Of a stretch of 21,180 nucleotides of DNA, positions 9,339 through 17,505 are shown one piece after another (position 1 is the stretch's first letter; each line of letters begins with the position of its first letter). The stretch comes from Ophioceras dolichostomum (lineage: Eukaryota; Ascomycota; Sordariomycetes; Magnaporthales; Ophioceraceae). The stretch lies in contig PYST01000509.1 of NCBI GenBank assembly GCA_003049485.1, positions 1-21,180 of the forward strand. The letters are read 5' to 3'. The translations under genes were made by a program, and so were the position numbers. The notes under the pieces are model-generated. The model searched no databases, was not told the origin of the DNA, and saw only the letters and a program-made list of their open reading frames with translations.

Positions 9339-9997
9339 ATGATCAACGCATTTCTGGTTTTTAATGGCCAAGGCCAGCCGCGTTTGACCAAGTTTTATAC
9401 CCAACTAGTGAGTTTAACCAACGAGAGAACTCGCCAAACACTTGAAGGACCGTGGAGTGTCTGACCCTCTCGAACAACCAGGATACCAATATCCAGCAGC
9501 GGCTCATATCCGAGATATTCACGCTGGTGTCGAATCGACCCCCCGGGTCTTGCAATTTCTTACCGCTACCGCCCCTCCTCGCCGCATCGGGCACATCCCA
9601 CACATCGTCCTCTTCGACGTCGTCGTCATCAGAGCCGCAGAACGACGTGCCATCACTTGTCACGTACAGGAACTACGCGACGCTTTTCTTCATCGTCATA
9701 TCCACCTCCACGGAGTCGCCCCTAGCGCTCATCGACCTAATCCAGGTCTATGTCGAGGCCCTCGACAAGCTGTTCGAGAACGTGTGCGAGCTCGACCTCA
9801 TCTTCAACTTCGAGACCCTGCACGCCACGCTAGGCGAGATGATCGTCGGCGGGGTCGTCATCGAGACTAGCCTCGACAAGATCGTCGCCGGCGTCCGCGC
9901 CCAGGGCACCGTCGCCAAGCGGCCCGTTAACGAAGGTAGGAGCTCCGGTCTGGGCTCTGGGCTTGGCATGGGTATGGGCGTTTGGCATGGCAGATAG
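9339..9997 (+). CDS. APS3: AP-3 complex sigma (small) subunit
   Basis: Small subunit of the AP-3 adaptor complex, which sorts cargo from the Golgi/endosome to the vacuole. Exon 1 (9339-9407) encodes MINAFLVFNGQGQPRLTKFY plus TQL; exon 2 (9482-9997) continues DTNIQQRLISEIFTLVSNRP. The 74-nt intron has a GTGAGT donor, a TCTGAC branch-like site and a CCAG acceptor, phase 0. The product is 194 residues, close to the family's usual length. Family signatures are YRNYATLFFIV, then LDLIQVYVE-type sequence (here LIDLIQVYVEALDKLFENV) and CELDLIFNFE near the middle. A Ser-rich insert (about residues 55-75) interrupts the core after CNFLPLPPLLAASG; such inserts are plausible in fungal members. The C-terminus is Gly-rich and ends GVWHGR. 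The start is fixed by the match to sigma N-termini. The gene is convergent with the mitochondrial membrane-protein gene. Confidence 0.93.
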
Positions 9998-10363
9998 TGG
10001 GCACCCATGCTTTTATATTAGATACGGGAAGCCGCGCTCGCAGGGGCAAAATAAGTGCATGGCTGCTCGGGGCCATGCCATCCGGGCTGTCCTGGGATTT
10101 CACGGCACTTGGAGTGCACATCAGCGGCTGACTCTCGCTGCCGAGGAGGGATCCTCGATGAGTCACGTATATGGACTACGGCAAGGTGTGGATATGGTGA
10201 GGCAAATGGCGCAGTGCTTCGAGGGGAATGGGTTGCAATTATGAACGCTTTCGCGCGATATGATACAGAACGCCGGAACTCCTTACGATACAGGCTATGA
10301 CATCGATGACCTTAATGAATACAGCTATTTCAAGAGACTCGCGTCATCTACACGCAAGTCCGA
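9998..10363. other. Short interval between convergent gene ends
   Basis: Shared 3' flank of the AP-3 sigma gene (+) and the mitochondrial membrane-protein gene (-). A TGAGTCA heptamer occurs at 10159-10165 but is not in a promoter position for either neighbour. Nothing else was recognised. Confidence 0.5.
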
Positions 10364-10995
10364 CTATATTTTGTCACGAAGCGGGCGCTCTCGAGCACTC
10401 TGTTGCCGCCTAAGCTTCTCTTCTTCTAAAAGGGTACTCGCTGGCCCCCAAACCACCTCCCTGAGCTAATCGCGGCGGTGAAGTTAGCAAATCAGGTCGT
10501 TTATTCAGCGAGGATCACAACACGTTCGGAAGTGCAGGGTGAGGACGGGATTGCATACGCCTCGGAAAGGGTTCTTGCTCTCATCTCCCCAGTCCATGAA
10601 AAGGGCACCGTATGTGACAATGACTGTAAGCGAATGCGGTCAGTATTCATGTATGGCTCTGGGGTCTTCAGGTTCATGGCTAGGTACTCATTCATCAATG
10701 GCATGTGTGAGGAAACCGAACATACAATAGCGAAGGAAAAAAAATACGTACATGCCACGCTGAAAAGCTGTGTAAGTTTGATAATCTTATTCCATCGCGG
10801 CCGAGCCGATTTCAACAAGACTCTCCGCTTATAGCGCTTCTCAAATTTGAGCTGTGCCTGAGGTGACAGCTTGGAGAAGTCGGGCGGCCAGACCTTCTTG
10901 GTCTTGTAAGGGTTGGTGAGGCCGTTGAAGGGTTGTGGCACAACGCCCCCGCCCGTCGACGACGCCATGCGCCTAACGAGTGAGGCGGCGAACAT
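10364..10995 (-). CDS. Small mitochondrial membrane protein, fungal
   Basis: A three-exon gene on the minus strand: 10995-10752, 10623-10559 and 10465-10364, encoding 136 residues. Intron 1 is 128 nt (GTACGT donor, TTACAG acceptor, phase 1). Intron 2 is 93 nt (GTATGC donor, TGCTAAC branch, ATTAG acceptor, phase 0). The protein has a short basic Ser/Arg N-terminus (MFAASLVRRMASSTGGG), a conserved-looking block with FNGLTNPYKTKKVWPPDF and SKLSPQAQLKFEKRYKRR, and one hydrophobic segment at about 71-91 (IIKLTQLFSV joined to AFIVTYGALFM). It ends in a charged tail LLEEEKLRRQQSARERP. I recall similar short mitochondrial proteins in filamentous fungi but no assigned function, so I give none. Inner-membrane location is inferred. 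An alternative start is Met10. The gene is divergent from leucyl-tRNA synthetase. Confidence 0.8.
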
Positions 10996-11280
10996 GGTTC
11001 GTTCTGCCGAGTACGACCGGATGTCTCGCTACCTTTCCCTTTCTTCTTCTCTCTGTCGCTCTTTCTCGGCCCCTTTTCATTAGATCCTGATGATAGTCGT
11101 CAATGAGGTTTGAGAGCTGCGTCGATGCGCCACGCAAAATTGTCCCGAGGTTAGTCATAAACGTGGCGAAAGCAGCTCAAGCCACATCGCACACCCCTGC
11201 AGATCGCACCCCGCCATTTGTGCCCCTCCAAAACTCAACTGTTTTATGCCGTGTGCGTGAGCGCCGGTGCAAATTTCCGG

Positions 11281-11287
11281 TGACTCA
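11281..11287 (+). promoter_or_regulatory. Gcn4/CPC1 site (TGACTCA)
   Basis: A perfect TGACTCA lies 102 nt before the leucyl-tRNA synthetase ATG and 24 nt before the TATAAG at 11311. TGACTCA is the binding site of the Gcn4/CPC1 bZIP activator of amino-acid starvation responses, which is known to act on aminoacyl-tRNA synthetase genes in fungi. Use of this copy is inferred. Confidence 0.6.
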
Positions 11288-11310
11288 GGTCAAAGCCTCC
11301 TTGCCGGTCA

Positions 11311-11316
11311 TATAAG
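11311..11316 (+). promoter_or_regulatory. TATA-like element of the LeuRS gene
   Basis: TATAAG lies 73 nt before the start codon at 11389 and just downstream of the TGACTCA site, a spacing suited to a core promoter. Confidence 0.4.
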
Positions 11317-11388
11317 TGCCCAAGAAGGCGGACGGTCTTGCAGAGCATCCCAATTCCTGTCTCCAGAATTCACACCACTGGAAACACA

Positions 11389-14300
11389 ATGGCGGCGGCT
11401 CCGACACACCTGCCTGCCCTGGATGGGCTCCAGATTTCGAAGACCAAGGAGCTGAAAGGCGTAAGTGTTTCCTGTGCTCTTCCCATCCAAGCGGCTCGAG
11501 ATGGAAGAGATCAAAGAAGATCGAAACATGTCCAAGTCTGACTTGCTCTATTGCGGCTCCTCTCCAGACCGAAAAACGATCCGCTCTTGTTGCAATTGAG
11601 AAGAAATACCAACAAATATGGGAAGAGGACGGCGTCTTCCACTTCAATGCGCCGACCACCGCTGAGGAGCCCGTGGGATCGATGACGCCGGCGGAGCTGA
11701 GGGCGAAGTACCCCAAGTTCTACGGCACCATTGCGTACCCCTACATGAACGGTGTGCTGCATATTGGGCACTTCTTCTCCTTCAGCAAGGTCGAGTTCAA
11801 CATGGGCTTTTCGCGCATGCAGGGCAAGCGGACCTTCTGGCCCCAAGGCTACCACTGCACCGGCCTGCCCATCAAGGCGTGCGCCGACAAGCTCGCGGAC
11901 GAGGTCCAGAAGTTTGGGCAGGAGTTCGAGAACTACAAGGAGGATGAGGACGCTGAGGCTGATGGAGCGGCCAAGGCCCCGGCACCCGTGGCCTCTGGTA
12001 AGAGGGAAGACCTCACCAAGTTCACTGCGACCAAGGGTAAAGCGGCTGCCAAGACGGTCAAGAAGAAGTATCAGTTCCAGATCATGGAGTCTATCGGCAT
12101 CCCACGGCAGGAGATCCATCGGTTCGCCGACAGCCAGTACTGGCTGGACTACTTCCCACCCCTGTGCCACGATCATCTGAAATCGGCGGGCTTCCGTATC
12201 GACTGGAGGCGGCAGTTCGTCACTACGGATGCCAACCCATACTACGACGCCTTCGTCCGCTGGACTATGAACCGCCTGCGAGAGCTTAACAAAGTCAAGT
12301 TTGGCAAGCGGTATACCATCTACTCGGTCAAGGATGGCCAGCCCTGCATGGACCACGACCGAGGTGAAGGCGAGGGTGTTGGACCCCAAGAATACACAGG
12401 TCTCAAGCTGGAGGTCCTGGAGTGGGCGCCAAATGCCGCGGCAGCCCTCGAGGGCAAGGTCCCCCGTGGCGCAAGCGTTTTCCTGGTACCGGCTACCCTG
12501 AGGCCCGAGACGATGTACGGCCAAACGTGCTGTTTCGTCGGCCCTAAGCTCAAGTACGGCCTCTTCAAGGCTTCAGAGACCGAGTACTACGTCGTCACAG
12601 AGAGGTCGGCCAAGAACATGGCTTTCCAAGGACTGCTGGCCACCGACATGGCCGTTCCGGAGAAGATCGCCGAGCTGGTCGGCTCAGATATGGTGGGCAC
12701 GGTGGTAAACGCGCCGCTGTCAGTACACAAGCAGGTGCGGATCCTGCCAATGGAGACGGTGAAGGAGACCAAGGGTACGGGTGTGGTCACTTCGGTGCCC
12801 AGCGATTCGCCAGACGATTACGCTACCGTCGTGGAGCTGGCCAAGAAGGCGGACTACTATGGCATCAAGAAGGAGTGGGCGGAGCTTGAGATTCTGCCGA
12901 TCATTGACACGCCCTCATACGGCGACCTCTGCGCGCCTTTCCTGGTGAAGAAGCTGAAGATTGCGTCGCCCAAGGACGTCAAGCAGCTGACCGAGGCCAA
13001 GGAGCTCGCGTACAAGGAAGGCTACTACCAGGGCACGATGAAGGTGGGCGAGTTCGCCGGCGAACGCGTCGAGGCGGCCAAGCCCAAGGTGCGACAGCAG
13101 CTGATAGATCAGGGTCTGGCGTTTGCATACGCGGAGCCTGAGAACAAGGTGGTGTCGCGTTCGGGCGATGAGTGCATCGTGGCAAACCTGGACCAATGGT
13201 ATCTGGACTACGGCGAGGAGGAGTGGCGCAAGTCGGCGCTGGACTTCGTCGAGAACGCTGACGGCAATGGCTTGGATACGTACACGCCCGAGGCGCAGCA
13301 CGCTTTCAAGGGAGTGCTGAACTGGCTCAACCAGTGGGCCTGCGCCCGCACATACGGCCTGGGCTCGAAGCTGCCGTGGGATCCCAAGTTCCTGGTCGAA
13401 TCCCTGAGTGACTCGACTGTGTACATGGCCTATTACACCCTGGTGCCTTACCTGCACCGCGACCTGTTTGGCCGCGAGCGCGGCAGCGCCAACATCGGAC
13501 CGGAGCAGATGACCGACGAGGTCTTTGATTTCGTTTTCTGCCGGCGCCCCGAGCTGGACGAGGCTGCTCTGGCGGCCTGCGGCATCCCGCTCGCCACTCT
13601 CGAGTCGATGCGCCGCGAGTTCCAGTACAGCTATCCCTTGGACATCCGTGTTTCGGGCAAGGACCTGATCGGTAACCACTTGACCTTCGCGATCTACTGC
13701 CACATCGCGCTCTTCCCGCGCGAGTACTGGCCGCGCTCGTTCCGCGTCAACGGCCACCTGATGATGAACGGCGAGAAGATGAGCAAGTCTACCGGCAACT
13801 TCCTGACGCTGGACGAGGCCACCCGCAAGTACGGCGCCGATGCGCTGCGCATGGCCATCGCCGACGCCGGAGACGGCGTCAACGACGCCAACTTCGACGA
13901 GGACGTGGCCGACAACAGCGTGCTGCGCCTATTCACCACTCGCGAGTGGATCGAGGAGACGCTCTCCCCGCAGAGCCTGGCCGAGATGCGCCAGGGCGAG
14001 CTCAACAGCTTCCAGGACGCGCTCTTCTCCAACGAGCTCAACCTGCTGACCCGCGAGGCCGAGCGCCACTACGCCGATACCAACTACAAGCTCGCGCTGC
14101 AGTCGGCCTGGTACGGCTTCCTCAACGCCATCAGCTTCTACCGCGAGGCCTGCGCGGCGGCGTCCATCCCGCTGCACAGGGACGTGGTCCTGCGGTTCGT
14201 CGAGCTGCAGGCCCTGGTACTCGCGCCGATCGCCCCGCACTGGTGCGAGCACCTCTGGCTCGAGGTGCTCAAGAAGCCTGAGACCATCCAGCGCGCCCAG

Positions 14301-14903
14301 TGGCCCCAGGTGCTAGCCGCGGACCCGTCCCTCACGGCGGCGCGCGAGTTCGTGCGCGCCACGGCGTCCAACGTCAACTCGGCCGAGTCGGCGCAGCTGA
14401 AGAAGAAGGCGAAAGGAAAGGAGGTCGCATTCGACCCGCGCCGGCCCAAGAAGCTCACCATCTTCACGGCGGCCGCGTTTCCGGCCTGGCAGCAGAAGTA
14501 CATCGACCTCCTGCGCGAGAGCTGGGACGGCGCGAACAAGAAGTTCGCCGTGGACGACAAGGAGCTGGGAGCCAGGATCGGGAAGATGGGCGAGATGAAG
14601 AAGGCCATGCCGTTCGTGCAGGCGCTCAAGCGGCGGCTGCAGGCAGGGGAGGAGGCGGCGACGGTGCTGGAGCGGAAGCTGGCTTTCGACGAGCAGGCCA
14701 CGCTGCTCGCCATGGTTCCCGGCCTCAAGCGGACGGCGGGGTGCGTGAGCGTGGACGTTGTTGCTGTTGAGGAGGGGAGCAAGAAGGGGAGGGTCTTGAC
14801 GGATGGAGAGGGGGGGAGGACGGAGGTGGACATCACGGCTCAGGCTGCTGATGGTGCTGTGCCGGGCCAGCCGACGTTTAATTTCGAGAATGTTGAGGCG
14901 TGA
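11389..14903 (+). CDS. CDC60: Cytosolic leucyl-tRNA synthetase
   Basis: Class I synthetase that charges tRNA-Leu with leucine in the cytosol (yeast CDC60, Neurospora leu-6). Exon 1 (11389-11460) encodes 24 residues, MAAAPTHLPALDGLQISKTK then ELKG. Exon 2 (11568-14903) starts TEKRSALVAIEKKYQQIWEE. The 107-nt intron has a GTAAGT donor, a TCTGAC branch-like site and a CCAG acceptor, phase 0. The product is 1135 residues, usual for eukaryotic cytosolic LeuRS. The HIGH motif is at residues 89-92 (LHIGHFFSF), and KMSKS at 761-765 within NGEKMSKSTGNF. The CP1 editing insert is present, with its TLRPETMYGQT motif beginning at residue 334 and GTGVVTSVPSDSPDD after it. RTYGLGSKLPWD is also typical. No presequence precedes the core, which supports the cytosolic form. 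The frame runs open upstream of exon 2 through the intron, but the true N-terminus is in another frame. Confidence 0.97.
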
Positions 14904-14923
14904 TTTTTTGTCCGTTGGGCACA

Positions 14924-14971
14924 CCTACCTAGTATCTGTCTCGGGGTACATACTTGTTGCATCTAGGTAGG
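14924..14971 (+). repeat. Inverted repeat just after the LeuRS stop
   Basis: CCTACCTAG at 14924-14932 pairs perfectly with CTAGGTAGG at 14963-14971 across a 30-nt loop. It begins 21 nt after the stop codon, so it is probably in the 3' untranslated region and could fold in the transcript. A role in 3'-end formation is not shown. Confidence 0.6.
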
Positions 14972-15370
14972 CACCCACTTGTCGAAGAGCCCCTGGCCTG
15001 GGTCCTAAGTGCTTGCTCTGGTCCAACCTCGCCTGCTAGGTAGTTGGATGTAGGTTTGGATTGGAATGTATTGGCAACTGGTCGGGCCAGCATTGATGAT
15101 TGAGGTAGGTAAGACAAGGCGTTTCTTTTTTCCATCCGTGTTTTATTTTTAGCTAGATCAAGCAAAACAAAAGAGAGGCGAAAAAGTTATAGCCATTGTC
15201 TGGATCTGTTATCGATCGACTATCTACCTACCTAGTCTTGTGTGCTCCGTAAATGGCTAGCTAGGTCGGTGGTGACAGGGGCCATGACTATTTACGTTAC
15301 CATGGTCACCGTGTTGGTTGCGGTAGACGATGTGATAATCCCGAGCTCGGCAGATTCTCGCCAGGCTACG

Positions 15371-15372
<2 letters not shown>

Positions 15373-15418
<46 letters not shown>
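15373..15418 (+). repeat. (GT)23 microsatellite
   Basis: An uninterrupted GT dinucleotide run of 46 nt, followed by ATGTATGT. Intergenic. Confidence 0.98.
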
Positions 15419-15426
<8 letters not shown>

Positions 15427-16640
15427 CTGGCAGAGAGGCGGCATATCGGTGGTCCAGGTGTGATGCTGTTCAGGGGCTGAGTCTCGAATGCAACCGCACC
15501 TGTGTCTGTTTGCTCGTACGGTCACGGCTATGACGAAGCACATGGGCTACATAGAACTACTTAGCCACCCAGCTAGTCGCTGCTTTTTGCGGTGGTTAGC
15601 AGCAGGGGGACATTAGAATTGGGACGGAGAGTAGGGTAGGTGCATATCAACTAACGGTGGCGGTCAAGTGGGTTTGCCTCTTGTGTACCATCATCAAGGC
15701 ACGTTGATACCTATTGAGGTAGGCAATCTATGCCGACTCTGACCGAACAGGCGCATCTGGCGGAAACCATGGGTCGATCCAATCTCTCTGACCACACCTC
15801 ACACGGTGTTTGTCCTGCTTGGCCTACATGACCCATAAAGGAGGCGGGGGCAACGAAGATACACACAGCTTGTTCACGGGCGGCCACACCGGGATTTCCC
15901 TTCTCTTTCTAATTTGCATCACCGACCTGCGTCACCGTGACGGTGGCACTTGTGATGCCCAGGCCGGGTATGTCGGCTCCGTTATGATCATGAGGGAGGC
16001 GGATGGGTGAGTGAGGGAAGACGCGATTTGATGTCAGCTGAGGCTCGTCTCTTCGGCCATGCCTTGATGCGGGTTTCTCCGTCTCCAAGTAAACCGACTT
16101 TTTCAAGGAGGTGAAGGCCGACATCGAGTGCGCTCCAAACTAGGTCCATTCATCCGTCGCCGATGCTGATCTTGATGCCGATACTAGTGCGCGCACACGG
16201 GATCCTCATACTCTTTTTCTCGGCTGCGACGGGGAGCCTCCGCCCCTTTAGATATTTGTTGACCATAACACGGAAACAAGGCGAGACGGGCAGCCGCTAT
16301 TGGTCTCACGAGGACGGTTCTGGACTGCCTACGCCTACGTGTGCTCCTTACTTTGTGCGCATTACCCTTCAGTGCCCGGAATACATAGACGGGTGAGTTC
16401 CCCCCTCTTCGTTTTCTCGCCCGAGGTGAGTTTGATTCATTCCTTGCCGTCTATTCTCTCCTCCTCCCTCTATCCTACCTGGCCTCTTCCTCTTTTCCGT
16501 CGCTACACCAGCCGGCTCTGTCCTCGCACAGGCCTAGCTCCTCCAGGCAACCGTTTGGCCTCGTCAATACACTAGAGCCGCAAAGGCTCACTTGCCTCTA
16601 AAGCCTTTCCAAAAAGAAAACCTTGTTGTCTTTAGCAACA

Positions 16641-17088
16641 ATGAATTGCCGGATTCTCTCCCTGCTCTCGGCCATCTTGGCCGCGTCGGTTCTCGCACAT
16701 ACCGGCCACCACGACTACCCCGGCTCGTCTACTACCATCACCATCACCTCAGGAGTGACGACTACCATGGTGCTCCCCGTTCCGACGTTGTCCATTCGTA
16801 GGTTTTCGGTCCATCTTTTTTATCTCACCTTCTGTCCCTCTTACCCTTCATGAGCGGCAGGCAACAGGAGAGCCAGTGGTGTGGAGGGTGATCTAGTCAG
16901 GTCAGGTCGGGTGGTCGGGCGGTTGGCTGGTCAGAGGCGCTAACGACCCGCTCCTCCATGTAGCCGCCAACGCAACGTCCTCAGGGGCAGCGACGGTGTC
17001 GACAGCTGGGGCCGAGCATCTCGCCAAGGATGGCGGCTCGGCCTTGGGGCTCGCAGTAGCCTGTGGTCTGGGGTTGCTTGCTCTGTGA
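16641..17088 (+). CDS. Small GPI-anchored secreted protein
   Basis: A two-exon gene (16641-16797, 16964-17088) encoding 93 residues. The 166-nt intron has a GTAGGT donor, a GCTAAC branch point at 16939-16944 and a TAG acceptor; the junction is phase 1. Residues 1-19 (MNCRILSLLSAILAASVLA) form a signal peptide with an Ala-x-Ala-like cleavage site. The mature part is Ser/Thr-rich (SSTTITITSGVTTT), with an N-glycosylation sequon NAT at residue 55. The tail KDGGSALGLAVACGLGLLAL has small residues near 76-78 followed by a hydrophobic end with no charged tail, the layout of a GPI attachment signal. Neither exon alone shows both ends, so the gene is easily missed. I do not recognise the family; a small cell-surface or wall protein is the likeliest role. 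Only one cysteine remains after removal of the signal and anchor regions is unlikely, so a disulfide-rich effector is improbable. It is convergent with the CorA-like gene. Confidence 0.72.
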
Positions 17089-17505
17089 GCCCGCTCCAAG
17101 GTGCTCAAAAGCTCCAGTCTGCTGCAGAACGAGGCCAAACCGTAATGGCCAGATGGCAATGTCCTGGCGAGCTTGAAGATGTGGCATGGATTGTGGGAAC
17201 TCTAGGGGGCGTCGGGTACGTACAAGCTCCACATAAGATGAGGAGACCGGCGGGAGGTAGAATAATGACGCCACAAGGTCATCAGGAGGCATGAAGATCG
17301 AATAAGGCGTGGTCGTGTGGTTGAGGGCTCTTACGGCAATCAGACAAAAGAGTTAATTTATTGCATGTAGTGTAGAAGCGGAAGAAAAACATGTACCCTT
17401 AATAACGCCTCTTTAGGCTGGTCATCGCTGTCATGTTGCTTGTTCTCTGCCGTGAGTACCTAGGTACCTACCTCCTTGATGCCAAGGAGGCGAGTACCTA
17501 GCAGC
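17089..17505. other. Interval between convergent gene ends
   Basis: Shared 3' flank of the small secreted-protein gene (+) and the CorA-like gene (-). No gene was recognised. It ends in a dense group of TACCTA motifs and a hairpin next to the CorA-like stop. Confidence 0.5.
17456..17490. repeat. Palindrome and hairpin by the CorA-like gene end
   Basis: GTACCTAGGTAC (17456-17467) is a perfect 12-nt palindrome. CCTCCTTG (17471-17478) pairs with CAAGGAGG (17483-17490) around a 4-nt ATGC loop. Both lie within 50 nt after the CorA-like stop codon, reading on the minus strand. Confidence 0.75.

Larger units (their letters stand above)
10996..11388. promoter_or_regulatory. Divergent promoter for two genes
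   Basis: This 393-nt interval lies between the start codons of the mitochondrial membrane-protein gene (minus) and leucyl-tRNA synthetase (plus). On the plus side it holds a TGACTCA site and a TATAAG stretch. No ATG falls between that TATA and the synthetase start codon. Confidence 0.6.
14904..16640. other. 1.7-kb gene-free interval with TACCTA motifs
   Basis: No coding region or RNA gene was recognised. It carries at least five TACCTA/TAGGTA motifs between 14924 and 15240, more at about 15630 and 15708-15722, and a (GT)23 run. A CT-rich stretch at about 16440-16500 could be part of the promoter of the small secreted-protein gene. Confidence 0.6.

Noticed and set aside
10159..10165. Second TGAGTCA heptamer (Gcn4/CPC1-like)
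   Set aside because: Lies between the 3' ends of convergent genes, more than 1.2 kb from the LeuRS start; probably chance.
11511..12524. 337-codon minus-strand frame within LeuRS
   Set aside because: Antisense shadow of a GC-rich, codon-biased gene; the plus strand has all LeuRS motifs.
12915..13757. 280-codon minus-strand frame within LeuRS
   Set aside because: Same reason: antisense to well-supported coding sequence, with no family features.
16163..16396. Plus-strand frame with a hydrophobic N-terminus upstream of the GPI-protein gene
   Set aside because: A signal-like start but no supporting motifs, splice partners or protein-like composition after it.
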